Shown here in pieces: positions 14,566 through 20,705 of a stretch of 24,467 nt of DNA. Positions within the stretch are counted from its first letter, which is position 1. Each line of letters starts with the position of its first letter. The position numbers were made by a program, and so were the translations under genes. Under the pieces are notes generated by a model. The model searched no databases and was not told the DNA's origin. It saw nothing but the letters and a program-made list of their open reading frames with translations. This DNA is from Chitinophagaceae bacterium UBA3430 (lineage in GTDB: Bacteria; Bacteroidota; Bacteroidia; Chitinophagales; Chitinophagaceae): assembly GCA_002378975.1 (NCBI GenBank), contig DFST01000124.1:1-24467 (forward strand), read 5' to 3'.

Positions 14566-14964
14566 ATGGTAACTGATCCTATCGCAGACTTTCTGACCCG
14601 CATCCGGAACGCTCAAATGGCCGGCCATCGCGTGGTGGACATTCCCGCTTCCAATTTGAAAAAGCGGATGACCGAGATCTTGTACAATCAAGGATACATC
14701 CTGAAGTACAAGTTCGAGGACGACAGTAAACAAGGCATCATCAAGATCGCTTTGAAGTACGATCCATCCACCAAGCAGCCTGCCATCCAAAGCATGCAGC
14801 GTGTAAGCCGTCCCGGCCTTCGTCAGTACGCTAAACCCGATGAATTTCGTCGCGTGAAAAACGGACTGGGCGTAGCCATCGTCTCTACTTCGAAAGGAGT
14901 AATGACCGACAAGGACGCCAAAGCCCAGAACGTTGGCGGCGAAGTACTTTGCTACATCTATTGA
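14566..14964 (+). CDS. rpsH: 30S ribosomal protein S8 (uS8)
   Basis: S8 binds helix 21 of 16S rRNA and organises the 30S platform. In Escherichia coli it also represses the spc operon by binding its mRNA. The 132-residue product starts MVTDPIADFLTRIRNAQMAG and ends with the conserved STSKGVMTDKDAKAQNVGGE and CYIY. The size is standard. It stands out for its 5' context: a perfect AGGAGG seven bases before the ATG, preceded by a 6-bp hairpin, in an operon otherwise lacking such sites. It is followed by a long structured gap of 130 bases to rplF. Special translational control of S8 is therefore plausible but unproven. Confidence 0.98.
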   Translation: MVTDPIADFLTRIRNAQMAGHRVVDIPASNLKKRMTEILYNQGYILKYKFEDDSKQGIIKIALKYDPSTKQPAIQSMQRVSRPGLRQYAKPDEFRRVKNGLGVAIVSTSKGVMTDKDAKAQNVGGEVLCYIY

Positions 14965-15094
14965 TGCAGCCGTGTTCGGATCATCCCTCCGGGATCCGAA
15001 CTTGATCAACCAGCCTGGTTATTAAGAGCGCTATACGGCATCTGAACCCAGGAAGGCTACCGGAGATAAACATTGAAAACGACAATCATTTGTT
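14965..15094 (+). promoter_or_regulatory. Structured rpsH-rplF spacer, candidate regulatory or processing element
   Basis: This 130-base gap has no convincing gene. GTTCGGATC (14974-14982) and GATCCGAAC (14993-15001) form a perfect 9-bp stem around a ten-base loop; alternatively the inner CCC and GGG can pair. A second hairpin, AACCA-GCC-TGGTT (15008-15020), follows. Neither is followed by a T-run, so termination is unlikely. No TAnnTTTG box was found. A protein-binding leader for rplF and downstream genes, or an RNA processing site, is inferred. Confidence 0.5.
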
Positions 15095-15649
15095 ATGTCA
15101 CGTATAGGAAAAAAAGCGATCTCGATCCCCGAAGGAGTAACCATCACCGTCGGTAAAGACAACGTGGTTTCCGTCAAAGGGAAAAAAGGCGAACTCAAAC
15201 AAGCCATTGATCGCGACATCACCGTTGAGGTGAAAGACGGCCAGATCAATCTGACCCGCCCCACCGATCAAATTCGTCACCGCGCCATGCACGGTTTGTA
15301 CCGTTCATTGCTCTCCAACTTGGTGAAAGGGGTGACGGAAGGCTATCAACGCAAACTCGAATTGATTGGGGTTGGTTTCAAAGCCGCCAATACCGGAAAC
15401 CTGTTGGATCTTTCCCTCGGTTTCTCGCACAACATTGTCTTCGAAATTCCGAAGGAAATAACAGTGGCCACTGCTCAGGAAAAGGGACAGAATCCCATCA
15501 TCACCTTGGATGGCATCGATAAGCAATTGATCGGTCAAGTTGCCGCCAAACTCCGTGGCTTGCGCAAACCAGAGCCGTACAAAGGCAAGGGTGTTCGCTA
15601 CGTAGGTGAGGTTGTACGTAAGAAAGCCGGTAAAGCCGCAGGTAAATAA
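15095..15649 (+). CDS. rplF: 50S ribosomal protein L6 (uL6)
   Basis: L6 lies near the factor-binding centre of the 50S subunit and consists of two similar domains. The 184-residue product begins MSRIGKKAISIPEGVTITVG, the family start, with SVKGKKGELKQ in domain 1. The C-terminal domain has the conserved KLRGLRKPEPYKGKGVRYVG. A basic alanine-rich end (RKKAGKAAGK) is usual. It is preceded by the long structured spacer, has no Shine-Dalgarno, and lies 42 bases before rplR. Confidence 0.97.
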   Translation: MSRIGKKAISIPEGVTITVGKDNVVSVKGKKGELKQAIDRDITVEVKDGQINLTRPTDQIRHRAMHGLYRSLLSNLVKGVTEGYQRKLELIGVGFKAANTGNLLDLSLGFSHNIVFEIPKEITVATAQEKGQNPIITLDGIDKQLIGQVAAKLRGLRKPEPYKGKGVRYVGEVVRKKAGKAAGK

Positions 15650-15664
15650 ATCTAACTAAGTCAA

Positions 15665-15676
15665 GGACGCGAGTCC
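15665..15676 (+). promoter_or_regulatory. Small GNRA-capped hairpin between rplF and rplR
   Basis: GGAC, a GCGA tetraloop and GTCC form a short perfect hairpin 15 bases before the rplR ATG. GNRA loops are stable and often dock RNA or protein, but a 4-bp stem may easily be chance. Confidence 0.35.
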
Positions 15677-15691
15677 GATAAAATAGAACCG

Positions 15692-16051
15692 ATGAACCCG
15701 AAAGTTAAATCACAGAAGAAGCAAAACATCCGCTACCGCATTCGCCGCAAAGTGACCGGTACGGCTACGCAACCCCGGCTGGCGATCTTCCGCAGCAATG
15801 CTGAGATCTATGCACAGTTGATTGACGACACCAAAGGACAAACCCTTTGTGCCGCTTCTTCCCTTGACAAAGACATCGCTGCTCAGAAAGGCACAAAGTC
15901 CGAGAAGAGCAAATTAGTGGGTGCTGCCATCGCACGCAAATCCACTGAACTGGGCATTCAAACCGTTTCATTTGATCGTGGAGGAAATCTCTACCACGGT
16001 CGCGTGAAAGCAGTTGCCGATGGAGCCCGGGAAGGCGGTCTGAAATTTTAA
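15692..16051 (+). CDS. rplR: 50S ribosomal protein L18 (uL18)
   Basis: L18 binds 5S rRNA together with L5 and joins it to the central protuberance. The 119-residue product has a basic N-terminal tail (KSQKKQNIRYRIRRKVTGT), QPRLAIFRSNAEIYAQLIDD, and the C-terminal FDRGGNLYHGRVKAVADGAR, all family hallmarks. The length is typical. It lies 42 bases after rplF and 27 before rpsE. Confidence 0.97.
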   Translation: MNPKVKSQKKQNIRYRIRRKVTGTATQPRLAIFRSNAEIYAQLIDDTKGQTLCAASSLDKDIAAQKGTKSEKSKLVGAAIARKSTELGIQTVSFDRGGNLYHGRVKAVADGAREGGLKF

Positions 16052-16078
16052 TTACACGAATCAACACAAACCGAATAC

Positions 16079-16597
16079 ATGTCAAAGCATACGCTGAACC
16101 GGGTTAAAGCCGGTGATCTGGAACTGAAAGACAAAGTGGTTGCCATCAACCGCGTGGTTAAGACCACCAAGGGCGGTCGCACCTTCAGCTTCTCCGCGCT
16201 GGTCGTGGTGGGCAACGAAAATGGTGTGGTTGGTCACGGACTGGGCAAGGCCAAAGAAGTTCAGGAAGCGATCACCAAAGGCATTGAGGATGCCAAGAAG
16301 AATCTGATTAAAGTACCGGTGATGAAAGGAACCATTCCCCACGATCAGTGGGCGAAAGAAGGAGCGGCCAAGGTGTTGATCAAGCCCGCTGCCCATGGTA
16401 CGGGTGTAATCGCCGGAGGCTCCATGCGTGCCGTTTTGGAGAGTGTCGGTGTGACCGACGTTCTGGCCAAATCACTGGGTTCAGCCAACCCACACAACGT
16501 GGTAAAAGCTACTTTCAAGGCTCTTTCTTTACTGCGTGAGCCCATCCAGATAGCTAAAACACGTACCCTCGGACTGAAGAAAGTATTTAACGGATAA
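16079..16597 (+). CDS. rpsE: 30S ribosomal protein S5 (uS5)
   Basis: S5 lies at the mRNA entry channel and influences decoding accuracy. The 172-residue product has the N-terminal double-stranded-RNA-binding domain with VVKTTKGGRTFSFSALVVVG and the conserved GVVGHGLGKAKEVQEAI (about 49-65), followed by the C-terminal domain with GTGVIAGGSMRAVLESVGV and SANPHNVVKATFKAL. Motifs and length are normal. It lies between rplR and rpmD with gaps of 27 and 29 bases. Confidence 0.97.
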   Translation: MSKHTLNRVKAGDLELKDKVVAINRVVKTTKGGRTFSFSALVVVGNENGVVGHGLGKAKEVQEAITKGIEDAKKNLIKVPVMKGTIPHDQWAKEGAAKVLIKPAAHGTGVIAGGSMRAVLESVGVTDVLAKSLGSANPHNVVKATFKALSLLREPIQIAKTRTLGLKKVFNG

Positions 16598-16626
16598 TCT
16601 AGCCAACGCGCGATAAATCTATTTGT

Positions 16627-16809
16627 ATGAAAAAAATCAAGATCACCCTGGTTAAAAGCCCGATCGATCGTCCAGAGCGTCAGAAGCTGACCCTGCAAGC
16701 ACTCGGTCTCAATAAAACCAACTCCTCCAAGGAAGTGGAAGCCACGCCGCAGATTCTCGGCATGGTTCGTAAAGTAACGCACATGGTAAAAGTGGAGGAC
16801 GTTAAGTAA
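16627..16809 (+). CDS. rpmD: 50S ribosomal protein L30 (uL30)
   Basis: L30 is a small 50S protein missing from some bacterial lineages. The 60-residue product starts MKKIKITLVKSPIDRPERQK, followed by TLQALGLNKTNSSKEVEATP and QILGMVRKVTHMVKVE, a complete short-form L30. It lies 29 bases after rpsE. The 74-base gap to rplO contains two G/C-rich inverted repeats. Confidence 0.96.
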   Translation: MKKIKITLVKSPIDRPERQKLTLQALGLNKTNSSKEVEATPQILGMVRKVTHMVKVEDVK

Positions 16810-16817
16810 GTCATTTG

Positions 16818-16864
16818 CCCGGGGCCATCCCGGGATTCATTCATAAGCGAGGGGAGCGAACCCC
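16818..16864 (+). promoter_or_regulatory. Two G/C-rich inverted repeats in the rpmD-rplO spacer
   Basis: CCCGGG (16818-16823) and CCCGGG (16829-16834) can pair across a five-base loop. GGGG (16851-16854) and CCCC (16861-16864) can pair across AGCGAA. Neither is followed by a T-run. They lie 20-65 bases before the rplO start and might affect mRNA stability or translation. Confidence 0.4.
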
Positions 16865-16883
16865 GTTGAGTAAAAAACAAAAC

Positions 16884-17333
16884 ATGAAACTACATCAGCT
16901 ACGTCCCGCCAAAGGCGCGACACACAAGGAAAAAAGAATTGGTCGCGGAGATGGCTCCGGACATGGTGGAACCTCCACAAAAGGTACAAAAGGTGCGCAG
17001 AGCCGTACCGGATATAAGCGCAATTTGGGTCATGAGGGTGGACAAATGCCCATTCAACGTCGTGTTCCCAAGCGCGGATTCAAGAACCCACATCGCATCG
17101 AGTATAAGGTGCTCAACCTCGGACAATTGCAGCATTTGGCTGACAAATACAACTTGACCGAGATAACCCTGGAGAACTTGTACATCCATGGATTCATCGC
17201 CCAAACCGATCGAGTAAAATTGCTGGGTAACGGCGAACTCAAAGGCAAATTCACCTGCAAAGTGAATGCTGTCAGCGAAAAAGCCAAAGCAGCCATTGAA
17301 GCAGCAGGCGGATCCGTAGAGGTCGTTGCCTAA
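16884..17333 (+). CDS. rplO: 50S ribosomal protein L15 (uL15)
   Basis: L15 binds 23S rRNA in late 50S assembly. The ATG at 16884 gives a 149-residue protein with the family start MKLHQLRPAKGATHKEKRIG, the glycine-rich RGDGSGHGGTSTKGTKGAQS and the segment PIQRRVPKRGFKNPHRIEY. An upstream in-frame start at 16815 would place the spacer hairpins inside the coding region and add 23 unrelated residues, so it was rejected. It lies 61 bases before secY, in the usual order, without a Shine-Dalgarno. Confidence 0.97.
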   Translation: MKLHQLRPAKGATHKEKRIGRGDGSGHGGTSTKGTKGAQSRTGYKRNLGHEGGQMPIQRRVPKRGFKNPHRIEYKVLNLGQLQHLADKYNLTEITLENLYIHGFIAQTDRVKLLGNGELKGKFTCKVNAVSEKAKAAIEAAGGSVEVVA

Positions 17334-17346
17334 GTTTACCTATATT

Positions 17347-17373
17347 GGCTGATCGGCCCACTAACCATCAGCC
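17347..17373 (+). promoter_or_regulatory. Inverted repeat between rplO and secY
   Basis: GGCTGAT (17347-17353) and ATCAGCC (17367-17373) form a perfect 7-bp stem with a 13-base loop, ending 21 bases before the secY start. No T-run follows. It might limit translation of secY relative to the ribosomal genes, but no function is shown. Confidence 0.45.
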
Positions 17374-17394
17374 GGTACCCATAACCGAACCAAC

Positions 17395-18732
17395 GTGAAG
17401 AATTTCATACAGACGCTGAAGAATATCTGGGGAATTGAGGAATTGCGCAGCAAGATCCTCTTCACCTTTTTGATGATCCTGATCTATCGAATCGGGGCAC
17501 ACATCGTGCTTCCCGGTATCGATCCACAAGCCATGGAGGCCGGTGCCCAAAACAACACCGGTATCCTCGGTCTCATCGATGCCTTCTCGGGTGGTGCTTT
17601 TAATCAAGCCTCCATCTTTGCTTTGGGCATCATGCCTTACATCTCCGCTTCGATCTTCATGCAACTGGTCACCGTACTGGTGCCTCAGTTCCAGAAGATG
17701 CAGAAAGAAGGAGAGAGTGGTCGGAAAAAGATCAATCAATACACTCGTTACCTGACGGTTATCGTAACGTTGCTGCAGGCTTCTGCCTACGTTACTTACT
17801 TGAAGGGAATGACCCAACAATCTGGTGCCATTCTGCCTGGCTTTGCCCCGTATTTCTGGCTGTCGACGGTCGTTTTGCTTACTGCAGGTACTATGTTTGT
17901 GATGTGGATGGGAGAGAAGATCACCGACCGCGGATTGGGGAACGGTACGTCCCTCATCATCATGATCGGTATCCTGGCCCGCCTGCCTCAATCCTTCCTG
18001 CAAGAGTTGAGTGCCAAGTCGATTCGTAACGGACAGATCCTGATCTTCATCGTGGAGATCGCGATCCTCATTGCCATCATCTTGGGTTGTATTCTGCTTA
18101 TCCAAGGGGTTCGCAAGGTTCCCGTCAACTATGCCAAGCAAATCGTTGGCAATCGCCAGTTTGGCGGTGCGCGTCAGTTCTTGCCCCTGAAAGTGAACAG
18201 CGCCGGTGTCATGCCCATCATCTTCGCACAAGCCATCATTTTCATCCCTACGATTTTTGCCAATTACAATACACAATCCAGCGGCTTTCTGCAAGCCATT
18301 ACCGACCAAAGTAATATTTGGTACATGGTTATCTATTCAGTGGTTGTGATCGGATTCACTTACTTGTATACAGCGCTGATTTTTAACCCCAAGCAGATCG
18401 CTGATAACTTGAAGCAAAGCAATGGATTCATTCCTGGCGTGAAGCCCGGTCAGCCCACATCCGATTACATCGGTTCGATCATGGATAAGATCACGCTGCC
18501 TGGAGCCTTGATGCTCGCTTTGTTGGGTATCTTGCCTGGTATCGCACAACGGTTGGGCGTAACGCAGCAATTCTCTACCTTCTTTGGCGGTACTTCATTG
18601 TTGATCATGGTGGGTGTAATCTTGGATACCCTGCAACAGATCGAGACCCAGCTGCTGATGCGTCAGTACGACGGCTTGATGAAAGGCGGACGGATTCAAG
18701 GACGTCAATCCGCTTCTGCCATACAGATGTAA
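17395..18732 (+). CDS. secY: Preprotein translocase subunit SecY
   Basis: SecY is the channel of the SecYEG translocon in the inner membrane. The 445-residue protein has ten predicted membrane segments and the family landmarks: RIGAHIVLPGI at the first segment and plug region, GIMPYISASIFMQL, GNGTSLIIMIGIL, VNSAGVMPIIFAQ, and the cytoplasmic loop with SNGFIPGVKPGQPT. The start is GTG at 17395; it gives MKNFIQTLKNIWGIEELRSK, which matches homologues, and no ATG is better placed. It is the last gene of the operon, as in the spc order, and is followed after 19 bases by a strong terminator. Confidence 0.98.
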   Translation: MKNFIQTLKNIWGIEELRSKILFTFLMILIYRIGAHIVLPGIDPQAMEAGAQNNTGILGLIDAFSGGAFNQASIFALGIMPYISASIFMQLVTVLVPQFQKMQKEGESGRKKINQYTRYLTVIVTLLQASAYVTYLKGMTQQSGAILPGFAPYFWLSTVVLLTAGTMFVMWMGEKITDRGLGNGTSLIIMIGILARLPQSFLQELSAKSIRNGQILIFIVEIAILIAIILGCILLIQGVRKVPVNYAKQIVGNRQFGGARQFLPLKVNSAGVMPIIFAQAIIFIPTIFANYNTQSSGFLQAITDQSNIWYMVIYSVVVIGFTYLYTALIFNPKQIADNLKQSNGFIPGVKPGQPTSDYIGSIMDKITLPGALMLALLGILPGIAQRLGVTQQFSTFFGGTSLLIMVGVILDTLQQIETQLLMRQYDGLMKGGRIQGRQSASAIQM

Positions 18733-18751
18733 TTCAACGACAATATTTTTT

Positions 18752-18779
18752 AAACCCGGCTTCGGCCGGGTTTCTTTTT
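18752..18779 (+). terminator. Rho-independent terminator at the end of the S10-spc operon
   Basis: AAACCCGGC, a TTCG tetraloop and GCCGGGTTT form a 9-bp stem followed by CTTTTT. It lies between secY and map and should end most operon transcripts. Confidence 0.92.
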
Positions 18780-18792
18780 GGATATTTGACCC

Positions 18793-19593
18793 ATGATGTA
18801 CTGTAAGACCGAAGAGCAGATCGATAGCATGCGCAAAAGCGCGCTCTTGGTAAGCAATACGCTCGCCATGATCGCTGTTGATCTTCGTCCTGGAATTACC
18901 ACGCTTTCGTTGGACCAGCGCATCAACACCTTCATACGCGATCACGGCGCCATTCCTTCCTTCCTCAACTACCACGGATATCCTTTCCATTCCTGCATCT
19001 CCGTCAACGATGTAGTGGTTCATGGCTTCCCGGATAAAAAGGAATTGAAAGAAAAAGATGTTGTTTCAATCGACATCGGCGTTATACTCAATGGCTGGCA
19101 TGGCGATCATGCCTATACATTCGTGCTGGGGGATCCCGGTGCCGCCGTCATGCAACTCATCCGCATCACCAAAGAGTCCCTTTACAAAGGCATCGAGCAA
19201 ACCATCGTCGGAAACCGAGTAGGTGACATCTCGTTCGCTATTCAAGAGCATACCGAAAAGAAACATGGTTACGGGGTCGTACGTGAACTGGTCGGGCATG
19301 GCCTTGGCACTTCCTTGCATGAAGATCCACAAGTGCCCAATTATGGAAAGCGAGGTACCGGTCCCAAACTCAAAGAGGGATTGGTCTTGGCCATCGAACC
19401 CATGATCAACCTAGGCAAAAAAGAAGTATTTACCGATGCCGATGGTTGGACCGTACGCACCAAAGACGGATCCATCTCTGCACATTTTGAACACGACGTG
19501 TGTGTGCGAAAAGACAAAGCCGAGATTCTTTCCAATTATCAGCCCATCGAGGCAGCCGAGCAGAAAAATCCGAATCTCTTTACCAACGATTGA
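18793..19593 (+). CDS. map: Type I methionine aminopeptidase
   Basis: This enzyme removes the initiator methionine from new proteins in the cytoplasm. The 266-residue product is a complete type I enzyme with all metal-binding and catalytic residues: His77 in VNDVVVHGFP, Asp94 in SIDIGV, Asp105 in GDHAYTF, His169 in VGHGLG, His176 in LHEDPQ, Glu202 in IEPMI and Glu233 in HFEHDV. Two ATG codons in tandem (18793, 18796) are possible starts. It follows secY after its terminator, so it is expressed by read-through or from a weak promoter; GATATTTG at 18781-18788 is a poor match to the -7 box only five bases before the ATG. infA and rpmJ do not follow it, unlike in many Bacteroidota. Confidence 0.97.
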   Translation: MMYCKTEEQIDSMRKSALLVSNTLAMIAVDLRPGITTLSLDQRINTFIRDHGAIPSFLNYHGYPFHSCISVNDVVVHGFPDKKELKEKDVVSIDIGVILNGWHGDHAYTFVLGDPGAAVMQLIRITKESLYKGIEQTIVGNRVGDISFAIQEHTEKKHGYGVVRELVGHGLGTSLHEDPQVPNYGKRGTGPKLKEGLVLAIEPMINLGKKEVFTDADGWTVRTKDGSISAHFEHDVCVRKDKAEILSNYQPIEAAEQKNPNLFTND

Positions 19594-19597
19594 GTAT

Positions 19598-20557
19598 TTA
19601 ATCGGTTTGTGGTAGCCATGCCAACAAGGCTCGTATCCACATCGGACTTAATAAGGCAACACTCAATCCGTACCAGCCGGCTAAGGAATACCCAGTAAAA
19701 AGCAAGCCTGTCCAATAGATCGGATAGAGGAGGAGAAGCAGTCCTGCAATGATCGAATCAAAATGATCGTTGTACCGCGATGCGATCGCTACAATTGCAC
19801 GCATCGGAAAGTACAAGGGCGCATGCAAGATCCAACCGATCAACGCCGGTAAGGCCGTGATGGATTTCCACGCGCTTGAGTAAGGAACGGAAAAGGTATG
19901 TTTCCTGCCTGCTTGATCGGATCGATGCAGTTCGATCACGCCAGTCCGAAGCGATCTTTCCAGCCGCTCGTTGAACGACTGATGTCTTTTTCCTTCGGAT
20001 TCATTCCAATCGATGTCGCTGGATTCAATGAAATCACCAAAATGAATGATCAGGTTCTTTCCGTAACGATGGTATGAACTGTAATTAAGGGCAACCGGTA
20101 ATACCCGCAAGGGAATGCCATCCGACCAAGCCTGCATGGCCAATCGCGCCGTCCCTTTTTTCAATGGCCGCAAGCGCCACTCATTGATGCATTTCCCTTC
20201 GCTGAAAATGGTAACGATCCCGCTTTTTTTAAAGATCAGTCGACAGGCTTCAAAAGTTTGATAATTGATGTGCAGGTTCTCCGCCCCTTCGCTGGTTCGA
20301 TAAACAGGATAGATCTTCAGTGCATGCAGGATGGACCGCACTCCGCTTTTTTTAAACGCATCGCCCCGGGCCAATGACCAGACCGGCTGCTCAAACAGGG
20401 TATCGATGAACACGGAATCCAGAAATGAATTGGGATGATTGCAGGCCAAAAGCACCGGTCCCTTCAGTTGCAACAGCTCCGGTCGATTGATCCGGATTTC
20501 GCGCGCATAGAGCGGCAGTTGAAGGCGGGCGAGCAGCTTGACAAGTTTGTAGAGCAA
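19598..20557 (-). CDS. PlsC-type glycerolipid acyltransferase with C-terminal membrane segments
   Basis: The 319-residue protein is an acyltransferase of the LPLAT superfamily, which transfers acyl groups to lysophospholipids or similar lipids at the membrane. Motif I is NHPNSFLD (His41, Asp47, five residues apart, as in GPAT-type relatives). VYRTSEGAEN follows at about 85-94, and motif III is FSEGKCINEWRLRPLKKG (118-135). About three membrane segments lie near the C-terminus (233-255, 267-287, 290-312). No ATG or GTG exists in frame before motif I; the TTG at 20557 is the only usable start and gives a good family N-terminus. It converges on map with four bases between the stop codons and diverges from rpsA. 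Whether it makes phosphatidic acid or an ornithine- or glycolipid-type product is unknown. Confidence 0.82.
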   Translation of the reverse strand: MLYKLVKLLARLQLPLYAREIRINRPELLQLKGPVLLACNHPNSFLDSVFIDTLFEQPVWSLARGDAFKKSGVRSILHALKIYPVYRTSEGAENLHINYQTFEACRLIFKKSGIVTIFSEGKCINEWRLRPLKKGTARLAMQAWSDGIPLRVLPVALNYSSYHRYGKNLIIHFGDFIESSDIDWNESEGKRHQSFNERLERSLRTGVIELHRSDQAGRKHTFSVPYSSAWKSITALPALIGWILHAPLYFPMRAIVAIASRYNDHFDSIIAGLLLLLYPIYWTGLLFTGYSLAGWYGLSVALLSPMWIRALLAWLPQTD

Positions 20558-20662
20558 GGCTTGAAGGATTAAGGATTCAAATGATTGTTTTTCAATCGAT
20601 TAGATTGGCTGTTTTTTGCCTTATTTTTTGCCCCAAAAAGCCTGAAAATCAGTCAGTTTAAA

Positions 20663-20670
20663 TATCTTTG
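20663..20670 (+). promoter_or_regulatory. Candidate -7 promoter box of rpsA
   Basis: TATCTTTG matches TAnnTTTG perfectly and is followed by GCCACCCC. No TTTG or TTG lies at the expected -33 distance, so the upstream element is weak. The box is 35 bases before the rpsA ATG. Confidence 0.65.
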
Positions 20671-20674
20671 CCAC

Positions 20675-20697
20675 CCCGAAAATAAAACCCTTTCGGG
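20675..20697 (+). promoter_or_regulatory. Hairpin in the rpsA leader
   Basis: CCCGAAA (20675-20681) and TTTCGGG (20691-20697) form a perfect 7-bp stem with a nine-base loop. It begins 4 bases after the -7 box and ends 8 bases before the ATG, so it would fill most of the short leader and lie in the ribosome-binding region. No T-run follows. Confidence 0.6.
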
Positions 20698-20705
20698 AAT
20701 AACAC

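Noticed and set aside
14974..15001. The 9-bp inverted repeat after rpsH as a terminator
   Set aside because: The stem is followed by TTGATCAACC rather than a T-run, and essential genes lie downstream.
16818..16834. The CCCGGG inverted repeat before rplO as an internal terminator
   Set aside because: No T-run follows the stem and the operon genes downstream are essential, so termination here is unlikely.
18781..18788. GATATTTG before map as a promoter
   Set aside because: It has a mismatch at the first position of the -7 consensus, lacks a -33 element, and would give a nearly leaderless transcript; the evidence is too weak to list.
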